From Rhynchonema sp. JSB1_4 (Eukaryota > Nematoda > Chromadorea > Monhysterida > Xyalidae): a DNA stretch of 64,000 bases. The stretch is taken from the NCBI GenBank assembly GCA_030248065.1, contig JASAMV010008391.1:1-64000 (forward strand), given 5' to 3'. Each line of letters starts with the position of its first letter. Positions within the stretch are counted from its first letter, which is position 1. Position numbers and translations under genes: made by a program. This document shows positions 48,173 through 59,015 of this stretch, piece by piece. Under the pieces are notes generated by a model. That model worked only from the letters and a program-made list of their open reading frames with translations, searched no databases and was not told the DNA's origin.

Positions 48173-51100
48173 ATGTCTGACACCGAACCAGATCCGGATT
48201 CCGTGAGTGACCTGGCGTACACGATGGTACACGTGACGTCACAGGACGATGCCACTATTGAAACATCACCCATTTACTCGCGAGATTTCATTTACGGAAA
48301 GGGATGGATCTGTGAACAGTAAGTTTATCTGTCATGGTCGAACTGTGATCTGTCAAACATCAGCAATCATTGTACATCGGAGCAAATTCAGTGATGTTTC
48401 AAGTGTTATTCTTCTTTTGGCAATTATGATGCCAGCCCTGGCCCAGCGTGCTTCACTTAGTTGTCTATTACGCACAAGTTTCAGATTCGGTCGTTACCCA
48501 CAAGAGATGATCCTGCGCATGGAGGAGCTCAGCAGCATCCAGCAGATAGCCATACTCGCGCATCACATCTACATTCGTGAGTGGCGCTGGCTGGCTGGCT
48601 GGTTGATGCTTCGCAATTTCATGAATGTTCAACTTTGTCACTATTTCAGCGCAGCACATCGATGTTTTCATTGGTGTGCCGCGCAATCCGCGAAACGCCA
48701 ACCCGCATTGGACCGAGGCTCATTTCATCGCAATGGGACAGGCGAACTTTCAGGTTTGGAAAATCCTTTCAGAACTCCACCGAAACCGGACACGCTTGTG
48801 GGCCACATTCTTGCGAAACTCAGACTGGGCACCTGATTAATCGCAATTTCTTCTTCCCCAGGACAACTCGCAAACGGATCACCGAATGACCGAGAAAAAA
48901 ACGATCTACACAAAAGCAGTTGGTTTGTTCGTCAAATTCGTGTTCTCGCGAAACTACGAGACGCCATACAACAAAACTGGACAGGTTGGCCTGCTGGCTC
49001 TTCAGTGTCTTTTATTCGCGATAATAAACTGATAAAATGATTCTTTTGTCAGGTGGGCATATTTGGCGTGAAGCTTAAAGGCATCGCGCACGGTCACGGT
49101 CGCGTGGTACGAATCGATCCACATGGGGATGGCGGTTATGTCATCGGTAGGGTTGGCGTAAAATCATTTTTTTATCAGAAAAGCTGTTTTTCTTCGACCC
49201 CGATTTTAGGCGACGGGTCTGATTCGGACACGTACGTGGCTGACGACATAGTCCACAGGGACAGAATGAAGAAAGAAAAGAAACGGGATAGGAAGAAAAA
49301 ACTTGAAGAAGCCAGGTATAATCAATGCATAGTATACCTCAAAATGTTCATGGTAAAATTTATTTTTTATGACCGAAAACCTTTTTTTCAGAAAAGAGCC
49401 CCCCGGTGTGATTGAGATCGAAGGCCGAAAATGGCGTCCGCCTTCGTTCGTCGACCACGAAGAATACGATGACTTGATCAAAGTTTTGGAAGAGAAAAAG
49501 AAAGAGAAAATTTATCAACGAAGGTTCATAATTGTCAATTCAGCTAAAACTTTTTAAACTATAGTTGTGAAAATCATGATTGCAGTTACACGGACGCAAA
49601 GGAGATCAAGTCGATTCAGGACGATCTGAAAGTGCAAAAGTCGAACATCATGAAAACACATGCGGACTTGTTGCGTGCAATCGACAAAGAGGACTTTCCA
49701 CAAGTGCGACTTTGTTTTTATGAATGAATTTTATTTACAACCACCTGCCGACTGCCACAGGCGCAGCAATTGCAACGAACCTATGACCGAGACCGATTCA
49801 ATGCGACCAAACAGTACAAGCACTTACCGAGATTCTTAAACGAACGAGAGGTTGGGTGATGTTTCACACGAGTAAAAATATTTCATCGTAGCCAGCCGCA
49901 CGCAAGATGCGTTTCAGCGTTACCATTACATCGAACATTTTGGTCGTCGGGAGCGATCACTGCAAGAGGGCTACCCGGATCCGACTAAGCTGGATGGACA
50001 GGTATGAATGAGGCAAGACATGTACCATCCCTCAGCAGCTGTATCTCCTGACCTGTATCCAACTTGGTAATCGGCTGGATCGGGGCTGGCGTTGCGCTTG
50101 CTCTTTCGTATGGATGCTTCGCCATCCGCTTATGACAAATTTTTTGCCCGCACAAAAGTTCGTTATTGCCTGTGACTGGAAGCAGACATGGTGCAAAAAA
50201 GTCACATGATCAAGGCAAGACCAAACCGCACTGATCACCAATTTAGATACCAGACAAAATCCTTGACAGTTCCAATATTCTGAAACATCTGTGTATATAT
50301 TAATTCAGGTTGAGGGCGACGTGCCTGGTCGTCACTACCACTACAATCCGCAACGATACGGCAGCGACAGAGAGGAATTCAATCCCAACTCGGATCTGTG
50401 GGATGGATACAGAATGGTGGACGGTGGTGGAGGTGGAGGTGCCAGTCCCAGACCGGGAACGATGGGACCGACCAGGTATACAATGTGAATGGAATGGAAA
50501 AGAAAATAGGACCTGATCGGTTTGACCAAGAACTATCCGAGAACCATGGGACCGACCAGGTATACAATGTGAATGGAATGGAAAAGAAAATAGGACCTGA
50601 TCGGTTTGACCAGGAACTACAGTATGTGGGGACTGTCATCTATCACCGTTGTTATCATGCCCATTGGTGACATGTACCTAATCCCAATCAAGATCACAAT
50701 CAAGTCATGAAAGAGATAATACTGAATGCAACCGCAGTGAAAGCACGGAACACAATGAAAGAGAAAACTCTGAATGCTGGTAATGCAATGGATGGGAAAG
50801 TACTGAACGTAATGAAAGAGAGAAAACAGATATATATGGCGAGAAAGTAAGTATAAGAAAATACTGCAATTTTAGCACGAGTCCGAATGGTCAACGTCCG
50901 ACCGATGGCTTCCCCGACGAAGATCGAGTGCAACAAATATTGGAAATGGATCGAAACAATGACCCGAACACGGATGATGAGTTGACGAAAGTGTTGGAGG
51001 AAATGGAGCAACAGGACAGGACTGATCTCGATTGGAGACTGCAGGTGACGAAAAATTACAGTCCTAGGGTGGAATAAACGGTGTAAACGTCAGTTGGGTG

Positions 51101-52445
51101 TAAAGGTAGGCGTAAGCTCCGTCGAAAGCTCGGTCGGTGTAAGCTCGGTGTAAACACGAAACATTGCCTGCTGTTAAAGGGGGCCTTTCGCATTTCAAAC
51201 CCCCTTCAAACCTCGCATGTGTTTAGACAGTGGTCAAGGCGTCATAAAAGTCAAACACACCGGAGGTCTAACGTTCAGCATGCGGCCAGGAGATGCCCTT
51301 CAAGAGGAACATCCGGGAATAAAGTCAAATGTGGACCAGCCCAATTTCCACCTGCGCATTCAGGCAACTCGCCTGATGACAAGGGCGGTCAAGGCGCAGA
51401 ATGTTTCGCAGGATATGTGCCCCTGCCTCACTATAGAATTTTGCTTTTTTTATTTCGAATTGCAATGAATAGTTCATGTTTGGGTGCTAAATGTTTCAAG
51501 GTCTGCTTTTCACGCTGGAACAATTCGTTGAAATTCGAAATATAAAGAAAATCGAAATTCCATAGTTAGCGGTGTTGCAAAGTTTCATGCGAAATATTCA
51601 TTCGCCTTGACACCTTTTTGATCAAGCAGTTTACCTCAATGCGCAGGTATAAATTGGGCTAGTCCGCGGCACACTTTGTTCCCGGATGTTCCTCTTGAAG
51701 TGCATCTCCTGGTTGCGCATGCTGCAGATCTGCAGATTGGGTGCAAAATTTGAGAACGGTTTGAACTGTGAAAGGCCCCTTTAACGTGGAATGTTTCATA
51801 TTTACACCGAGCTCACACCGACCTCGGTGACGTTTACATTGTTTCGAACACACCACTCCCAGGCTGGCATCATAGTGAGTTGACCGGCAGAGTAATTTTC
51901 GTTCATTAAGAGTTGAGTGGTCCCGAAGTATAGCAGAAATTCCCAACAGCTTTCAACATGAGACAGCCCAAATTATGATACTCACTTGCGACAGTTCCGA
52001 TGATAACTACACCCCAAGTATAACCCTGCTAAACCCTCAGACAATTATGCGTCGGCACGGCGTCTCGTGGGACAAACGTGTAGACAAGAAAAAGAAGGAC
52101 GTGTTCGGTAAAGAGCTGAAAGTGCCCACGAACTCACGGATTGGGGACGAAGTTTATGATTTCAAACCGTCCACACCGTTGCCAACGACGAAAGAGGATC
52201 GGGATCGCACACCGGTCGCTTGGTGATGTTTCATTTCATTTTCAAGTATCAAGTAATTAGGCTTCGTGTCATGATAGGTACCTCGAGGTGACGATCGCAC
52301 CCCTGAACCACAAAAGGAACGCGTGCCTGATGACCCTGCTGTGGATGATGCTGCTAACTCGACGAATAAGAAAAACAACACCAAAAATAGTGAAAACAAA
52401 AGTGACAACGCTTCTGGTGAAAAGAAAGGCTGTGCTTTGCAGTGA
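48173..52445 (+). CDS. CEP104-like ciliary/centrosomal protein, without a visible TOG domain
   Basis: Fourteen exons give about 623 residues: 48173-48318 (ATG), 48485-48576, 48650-48753, 48862-48984, 49053-49146, 49210-49315, 49392-49523, 49586-49703, 49761-49855, 49896-50001, 50309-50475, 50876-51044, 51963-52214 and 52278-52445 (TGA). The N-terminal 180 residues match the CEP104 jelly-roll: YPQEMILRMEELSSIQQIAI, LAHHIYIPQHIDVFIG and YTKAVGLFVKFVFSRN. Next come lysine/glutamate-rich helices (EYDDLIKVLEEKKKEKIY) and a CEP104-like pair of coiled segments. CEP104 binds microtubule plus ends and cilium tips through a TOG domain. I see no TOG or zinc-finger region here; the C-terminus is polar and low-complexity. 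The start of exon 13 is the weakest boundary. Confidence 0.72.
51085..51840. repeat. large foldback element in CEP104-like intron
   Basis: TTAAAGGGGGCCTTTC at 51174 is mirrored by GAAAGGCCCCTTTAA ending at 51784. Further in, the arms share CAAGAGGAACATCCGGGAA, and further out GGTCGGTGT and GCTCGGTGTAAA, so the inverted homology extends past the TTAA points. It fills most of the intron between 51045 and 51962. Non-coding. Confidence 0.8.
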
Positions 52446-52751
52446 TCATTCATTGTTCATGTGATAATGTATACTACAGTACATGTATGTTGTCTGATGC
52501 CAATGCGCATCCGAACTGTTATTCCCTAATCAAGTTTATGCAAAATAAAGCAAAAAAATCGAGTAATTTACGTTTCATCATGAAAGAACATATCCGGTTC
52601 AAATGAATGCGTCTTGCCTCACGCAATCAATAAGGACCACATTTTTTAAATTGAAATCACAACATGTCCGGTTGGGTGAGCTGAGCACCGTATAATAGCA
52701 GTGTGGTGCAAACACACTTCTGAGAACGGGCAACTTCTACATATACGACTT

Positions 52752-52892
52752 TCACATCAGGTACACCAGCCAATACACGATGTTGAACGCAACGAACACA
52801 ACGGGATACACCAATCGACCGAGTCGCATCACCCAAGTGGCTCTGTCAGGCGATTGGGATTGTTTTGGCAGATCGGTCAACAGAGTGCGCTG
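52752..52892 (-). pseudogene. duplicate TM4 exon of the Cys-loop channel
   Basis: A copy of 53546-53686 produced by the tandem duplication, with the same 46-residue end (RLGRLVYPVVFVAFNIVYWL) and an intact splice acceptor. It could serve as an alternative last exon or be unused. Confidence 0.75.
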
Positions 52893-53114
52893 CTGCAAAA
52901 GGACACACGTGTGTTCGGACTGAAGTAGAACTGTCGACTTGTGTCAAACGAAGATGCCTGTCCTGGTGATACGACCTGGACATTTTTTGCTGCCAAAGCA
53001 TTCAAAAATAGTATTCGGTCTCACAGTCTTTTCTTCGCCTTCAGCGTCATCCGTGGTTCGTTGTCGTCGTGGCTCCCCCTTCATTTGTGACCCAACAACG
53101 ACACAAACGGGTGC

Positions 53115-53239
53115 GCGTGCCTGATGACCCTGCTGTGGATGATGCTGCTAACTCGACGAATAAGAAAAACAACACCAAAAATAGTGAAAACAAAAGTGAC
53201 AACGCTTCTGGTGAAAAGAAAGGCTGTGCTTTGCAGTGA
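53115..53239 (+). pseudogene. duplicate last exon of the CEP104-like gene, 5'-truncated
   Basis: It repeats codons from VPDDPAVDDAANSTNKKNN to the stop codon of 52278-52445, but lacks the acceptor and first 14 codons. Probably non-functional. Confidence 0.75.
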
Positions 53240-53545
53240 TCATTCATTGTTCATGTGATAATGTATACTACAGTACATGTATGTTGTCTGATGCCAATGC
53301 GCATCCGAACTGTTATTCCCTAATCAAGTTTATGCAAAATAAAGCAAAAAAATCGAGTAATTTACGTTTCATCATGAAAGAACATATCCGGTTCAAATGA
53401 ATGCGTCTTGCCTCACGCAATCAATAAGGACCACATTTTTTAAATTGAAATCACAACATGTCCGGTTGGGTGAGCTGAGCACCGTATAATAGCAGTGTGG
53501 TGCAAACACACTTCTGAGAACGGGCAACTTCTACATATACGACTT

Positions 53546-56340
53546 TCACATCAGGTACACCAGCCAATACACGATGTTGAACGCAACGAACACAACGGGA
53601 TACACCAATCGACCGAGTCGCATCACCCAAGTGGCTCTGTCAGGCGATTGGGATTGTTTTGGCAGATCGGTCAACAGAGTGCGCTGCTGCAAAGACACAC
53701 GTGTGTGTTCGGGTTCGGACTGAAGTAGAACTGTCGACTTGTGTCAAACGAAGATGTCTGTCCTGGTGATACGACCTGGACATTTTCTGCTGCCAAAGCA
53801 TTCAAAAATAGTATTCGGTCTCACAGTCTTTTCTTCGCCTTCAGCGTCATCCGTGGGTCGTTGTCGAAGTGGGTCCCCCCTTCATTTGTGACCCAACAAC
53901 GACACAAACGAGTGCAATGAATTCAGACAGCATGCACGTGCCAAGCCACACGTCACTGGCCTTCGTGTAGTTGACGGGCGGGAGGTGAAGCTGCTGGTTG
54001 AATGCGGTCGCCTGCGAAAATGGTGGGATCAAAGCTTTGTGATCGGTTCGCATTCTATGACAGCTTCCTGTGAAACATCACTTAGAGCGACATATATGCT
54101 GACGGTAATGTGTGCGTCTGCACTGCACCCAACAGGGATGTTTTACTTGGGATCGCTTGTGTTTTCGGGTCACCCGCCAAGTGACCGGTGCATTTGCAGA
54201 GACGATGACCTGGTGCTCCGCCCAAATTGTGAAAATTGGTTGCTGTTATCAAGTAGTGACAATTGAATGGTGATTTTTATGTTTCACTGAGTGATCCAAT
54301 GTATGCCACGTCCAACCATGGCAGCAGTTGCGATGAGTGTGCCCAATGCCATCAGACATGCAGCCGTAGTGTGTGCACGTGCATCAAGCCACAACGCCAA
54401 CCACCCAATGACAACCAGCATCGCGCTTGGTGTGTACATGTGCAATAATGGGGCACCAAGCTGACGACGCAACTCCATTATCATGAAGGCAGACGAATAG
54501 CAGCCTGAAACATTATGAAGCCTCGGCCCGGCCCTATACTGCGGCCCGACCGGCGGTGCACCGGTTGATCGTCACAGTCTTATGGTTGTGGTCGTCTGAT
54601 GAAAACTGCCGTTCAGGTGCTGTGGCACTCAACTTTGAAAGTTTAAGGCTCTTGTGAACGACAAATACCCGACGGCGTACCGGACGCGGTGCAAATCGTG
54701 CTTTGCGTCGTGTTCACGTTGTCCAGGCTGTAGCCAATCAGCGTGGAGCTAAGTCCCGTTCGAAGCTAAATTATGAACATTCTAACGTTGTGCAATCGTT
54801 GAAGAAGTTAAATGAAATAAACGCACTTGAATGGCATTGCTCGTCTTCCATGCATATTCAATGTTGTTAGTTGTTTGTCCGTAACTCGACAACTCCAATT
54901 TTACCGTTTGTCTGTCATGCGGGTATCGGTGCAGATCCAATGGACATGATAGCACCAGGCTCAGACTGCAAGTTTTTAGACCATAATGCCGCAAATTACA
55001 GAAAGAATTAGTCACTGCAAACAACATCCAAGATTGAAACATCACCCACCGCACACTGTGAAACACCATACCACTCGCATACACGCGAATCAGTTCGTTC
55101 TTCTCATAAACGTCGTGAGTCCGACCCTTTATGTCATTCTGTAACAATTCGGTGGTAATATGCATGTTTTTCATAGCTGGACAACTGTCAATCAAGTCAG
55201 TCCCTGTGTTCACCACACGGTTCTCAACTGATATTCTCAAGGAGAACGCGTTCTTTAGCTGTTTCAAAAAAGGGTTGTTGAGAATATTTTTAAACCGATT
55301 TCAATCAGCATTTGCTCCCGACAACTTTTATGCCGGTCGAATCAGAGCTGTCGCTGACCAAAATTCACAAAAATCACAAAAAGCAAAAACGAGGTCATCC
55401 TAAAAACTGGGTGGTGCGGTGTTGAATACGGGGGGATAATCACGAAGCAACCAACCATAAAGAACGTATCCGGCATCCACACCCTGTTGCTATCATGCCC
55501 ATGCGGCAGGGTCACATACGTCGGTACAATTGTGTCATCGTTGCTGTAGTATGTGAGTCGCTCGTCCTGCCATTCTTGACGATAGGTGAGTTGCAGGTGA
55601 CATTGCTGAAATGGGTTTGTGGCTGCGACGTTTCATTCAGATGATGCGCACAGCACCACATGCGTGATACACGTAAATGTGACAAATGTACTCACTCCGA
55701 ATGTGGGTGGAATGCACTTTGTTGGAATGGCACCCTGAGTCGGGGTGGTCGAGGACAGGTTTGACTTGGAATTGGCATGAACAATGTTTTTGCGCACTGG
55801 CTGTGGGGCATGCACTCCTCTTAGACACACATGGCCAGCTGTAGCTCAGGTTTCACGGATTATATAAAAACATTTTGTGCCAATTCAATGTGAAACCCGT
55901 CCCCGACCACCATACCCGACCCGGATGCCAGCAAAGTATGTACCGCCCTGTCTTTGAGTCGTATCACATTGTTGGGGATAGCAATTGAAATCAAATGCCA
56001 CAATCATCATGCCCACGTGTTTGCTATTCTACAACTTGAAAGTTTGCTTCCGAAGTTTTAACTGACCATTTTTCTATCGTCAAGGCTCAACGAACGCAAC
56101 ATCACATTCACTGTGATCACGACTGGACCGTGCGTGCCTGTCGATGGTGTGCGACTTGTTTTTGTCGTGAAATGCCTAACTGCATAAAAAAGTACAGCTG
56201 CGGCACTCCCGTACCAGGTACGCTGGTGTTTGTGCCCTTTGGTCGCACACGTGCGTCGTAACGCGTTTGGTTGTCCTGCCCAGCAGTGAACAGTTTGTCC
56301 AACACTGCGATGTCTGACGATAGATCCGTCCAACACAACA
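53546..56340 (-). CDS. Cys-loop ligand-gated ion channel subunit (anion-channel type)
   Basis: Minus-strand exons: 56340-56215, 56137-56067, 55605-55456, 55138-55072, 55014-54827, 54765-54669, 54504-54317, 54011-53893 and 53686-53546 (TGA). The extracellular domain has RYDARVRPKGTN, GPVVITVNVMLRSLS, LTYRQEWQDERLTYY and VWMPDTFF, as in GluCl/GABA/glycine receptors. The Cys-loop region reads SCPLDLHRYPHDRQTVKLEL: the second cysteine is valine. Loop C carries ICTASGTPSGGCYSS. TM1 is YTPSAMLVVIGWLALWL; TM2 (ACLMALGTLIATAAM) lacks the usual PAR anion motif. TM3 follows LPPVNYTKASDVWLGTCML, and TM4 ends the protein. The TM3-TM4 loop exon and the signal-peptide exon were not resolved. Likely a divergent nematode LGC-type channel; ligand unknown. 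Confidence 0.85.
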
Positions 56341-57619
56341 CTGACCGACACCAAGGTGAGATTAGAATCAACCTGGGCGACAGGACGAACCCGTTTTATT
56401 TTGAGCAACCACATTTCTGCTCTGAAAATTAACTGGAAAACTCACCAAAACCACAGTCGTTGCATGATGTGGTGTGCGCTCACGGTTGCAAGCTTTATTC
56501 AGCGAATGGTTTTGACTCGTTGATGTTTGCTTGATCGCACCAATGCTGTTCTGGCAGATATATTCTACTTTTGTGAATGCCACAATGTTCCTAGTTCGTA
56601 AACAGCAGTTTTGACTCAACTGCACAGCAGACCTTGAAATAGACTGATACATCCCAAACCATAAAAAGCTGATCACATTAACTTTGATAAATTGAAATGA
56701 CATTTAGTTTCACCATGTAACTTGTAACGCGACAGCATATGCGGCACGTTGCTCTGGCGATTCTAATCGGTGCACTCATGTTGTGCTCACCAATAAAAAA
56801 CAAAATTACCCATGGTGGTTTCAGTTCCCAGACTTGTCCCGAGCCCTTTAATACGTGTCTGAGTTTGGGCAAAGCCGACGACGTGCGGCAATGACATTAG
56901 CATAAGTGGTTGATGATTGATTTGTGACAAGGTGCAAGTCAAAAAAGAAAAAATCGGGCTAAGTTTAATGTCGTCGAAATGTAAAACAAGCTAAAGCGGA
57001 AATGTTCCTTGCGTTTGCGTGAAGCCACGACTTGCGTCGACCACATTTGAAGTAGCCGTTGATCATGCATTTGGGACAAGATGCAAGCCAAAATAGAGAA
57101 AAATTTGGCGCAAACACTAAAATTCAAGCACTAAAATATCATGCCAACAGCAACAACTATCAGGCAACTTTTGAGTTCGGATTGATTTCTCTGGATGCAT
57201 CCGTGTATTGCACAGTGTCAGATGCTGGATGTCTTGGAGTGTCAACATGCGGGTCACTGGTGGCGCCGTCAAGATGGGAGAATTGGGTGGACCTGGAATC
57301 GGGATGATCAGTTTGAGCAATGGGTGAGGACCTGGGTTCGAGCCCCAGTCGAAGAAAGCCATTTTTGTTCACAAAGGATTTTGGAATGTACATGCGCTCC
57401 CCGTTATTATGATCAGTTTGATATGAGAGCAAAAACATTAATGTTGCTAAAGAAGTGATAGATATCAAAATTTAGGTTCAGTCTGTTCTGGTCCCATCCC
57501 ATCCACACAGAAAGCATTCTGTTCAGACGTGTTCTCTGCGCGCAGCGATTGGTTATCACTTATCGATGACTTTTTGATGTGGATAGATTCGTACAAAAGC
57601 TTGAAACCGCAATGGAACT
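56341..57619. other. intergenic, no supported gene
   Basis: Probably upstream region of the channel gene, including its missing first exon. A tRNA-like T-arm sequence (CTGGGTTCGAGCCCCAG) lies near 57332-57349 without a matching acceptor stem. Nothing else was recognised. Confidence 0.4.
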
Positions 57620-58482
57620 TCAAACAAGCGAAACGGACCTCCTTGCATTGTGCTGGTACTGCACAACCCTTGGACTCTGTCCACCACCCCCAACCCAGCC
57701 GGGCCCGTGTCGAATCAGTTGTAGTGCGTATGCGATCAACGAGTAGATACCGTAGCCCAATGACAGCAGGACGAAAATGGCAGAAATGAAGAGAAACAGG
57801 CCGACAATCATAGCACAAAGTTGGGACACCCAACGGGCTGGATTGGATGCGGGACAATCGGATACGAGGCAATTGCCCGCAAATCTGGCTGCAAAGGAAG
57901 GGGCGCTCTGGGTGATGTTTTAACGCTTTGGTAAACAAAGCACGACAAAGAGATTTCAACTGTTATTTACTTTTCTCATACTCATGAAACACCAGTAGGC
58001 CTGTATCGGTAGTCACGCAACTCATCAGTTGTTACTTTCGGTCAGCAGAAGACTGCCCTGGAATGTTTCTTCAGGCGAGGCCTGAGCCCAAACAATGCTT
58101 GAGGTTGGTGCGAGTACCCCTGCACTCGGCTCTACTGACAACGATTGGTTCACGTTGACCAAAGTGGTTGATGTCTTTTGCCATTGTGCGCTAATACGGT
58201 GTGCTTTTCTTGTTTCTGACACACACAAGTCGACTCACACTGGACGCAGCAATGTCCATAGACCATCGTTCTGCACTTGCAGCATCGCGTATTGATAATG
58301 GAATGCTGCGGACACTGCCAGTTCAATTCGTTCATCGTTTGATTCCAATTCTCAAAGTGTGACTGTTCGTTGTAGGAGAAATCGATGAGACTGTAGAACA
58401 TGTAGGAAAGGATGGGCAGACAGACAAACGACGCAACGCTCGCGACGAAAAACGCAAAATTCGCGTTGTCGCGATGGGACAT
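57620..58482 (-). CDS. probable small two-helix membrane protein, unknown family
   Basis: The first exon starts at 58482 (MSHRDNANFAFFVASVASFV) with one hydrophobic helix, then an extracellular-type Cys-rich stretch (CPQHSIINTRCCKCRTMVYG, then HCCVQ) before a GTGAGT donor. The last exon, about 57911-57620 (TGA), carries NCLVSDCPASNPARWVSQLC and a second helix (LFLFISAIFVLLSLGYGIYS), ending in a Gly-rich and basic tail. A middle exon around 58180-58090 is likely but its borders are unclear. No family is recognised; the two parts could be separate genes. Confidence 0.45.
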
Positions 58483-59015
58483 CTTTCTAGATTTTCGGTT
58501 GTTGAAATTATTCCGATTTCGGTATTCACATTATATCGCAATTCAGTTAAAATGAAGCATTACTTCAAATTCCAACCAAATCAATTAGCTGTTGACACAT
58601 GTGCAGCATCGCAGCCAACCGACGCTGTGCGAATAAACCAAAGTGCCGAAAACTGTCATGGTAACCAGGCAACAAAGGTTCGTTCTGGTGTCGTCATAAT
58701 GCTTTGGGTGTGAAAAATCAATCATGGACGTAGTGCGGCCGCCCTTGTTTGTTGTACTTATATTGCATGCTAATATCGGCATCGACTAACACTTGGTTCC
58801 ATACCTGCCAAGGCGGCAACGGGTGTGATGTTTGCCATTGGAACAGTACACTCAAAGCATCACCATAAAGTGCTTTCATTAGTCACTGATGTACCCCTTC
58901 TTGCATGACAAAAATGGTCTCTCACTCACGTGAAAATCACGCTCTCAACAAGAAATGACAACAAAGTATGTACATGCTGGTACAATAACAACTGCAAAAT
59001 GCATCCGCGAGTGTG

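Larger units (their letters stand above)
52321..53908. repeat. tandem duplication, 794-bp period
   Basis: Sequence from 52321 recurs 794 bp further on at 53115, nearly identical until the copies end at about 53110 and 53909. The copies differ by only a few substitutions and small indels, for example around 52900 versus 53690. The unit spans the last exon of the CEP104-like gene, the intergenic 3' region, and the TM4 exon of the opposing channel gene together with the tip of its TM3 exon. Confidence 0.95.

Noticed and set aside
57300..57360. Possible tRNA gene (TTCGAGC T-arm with CTGGG/CCCAG stem)
   Set aside because: No 7-bp acceptor stem partner and no clear A box or anticodon arm at the right distance; at best a tRNA-derived fragment.
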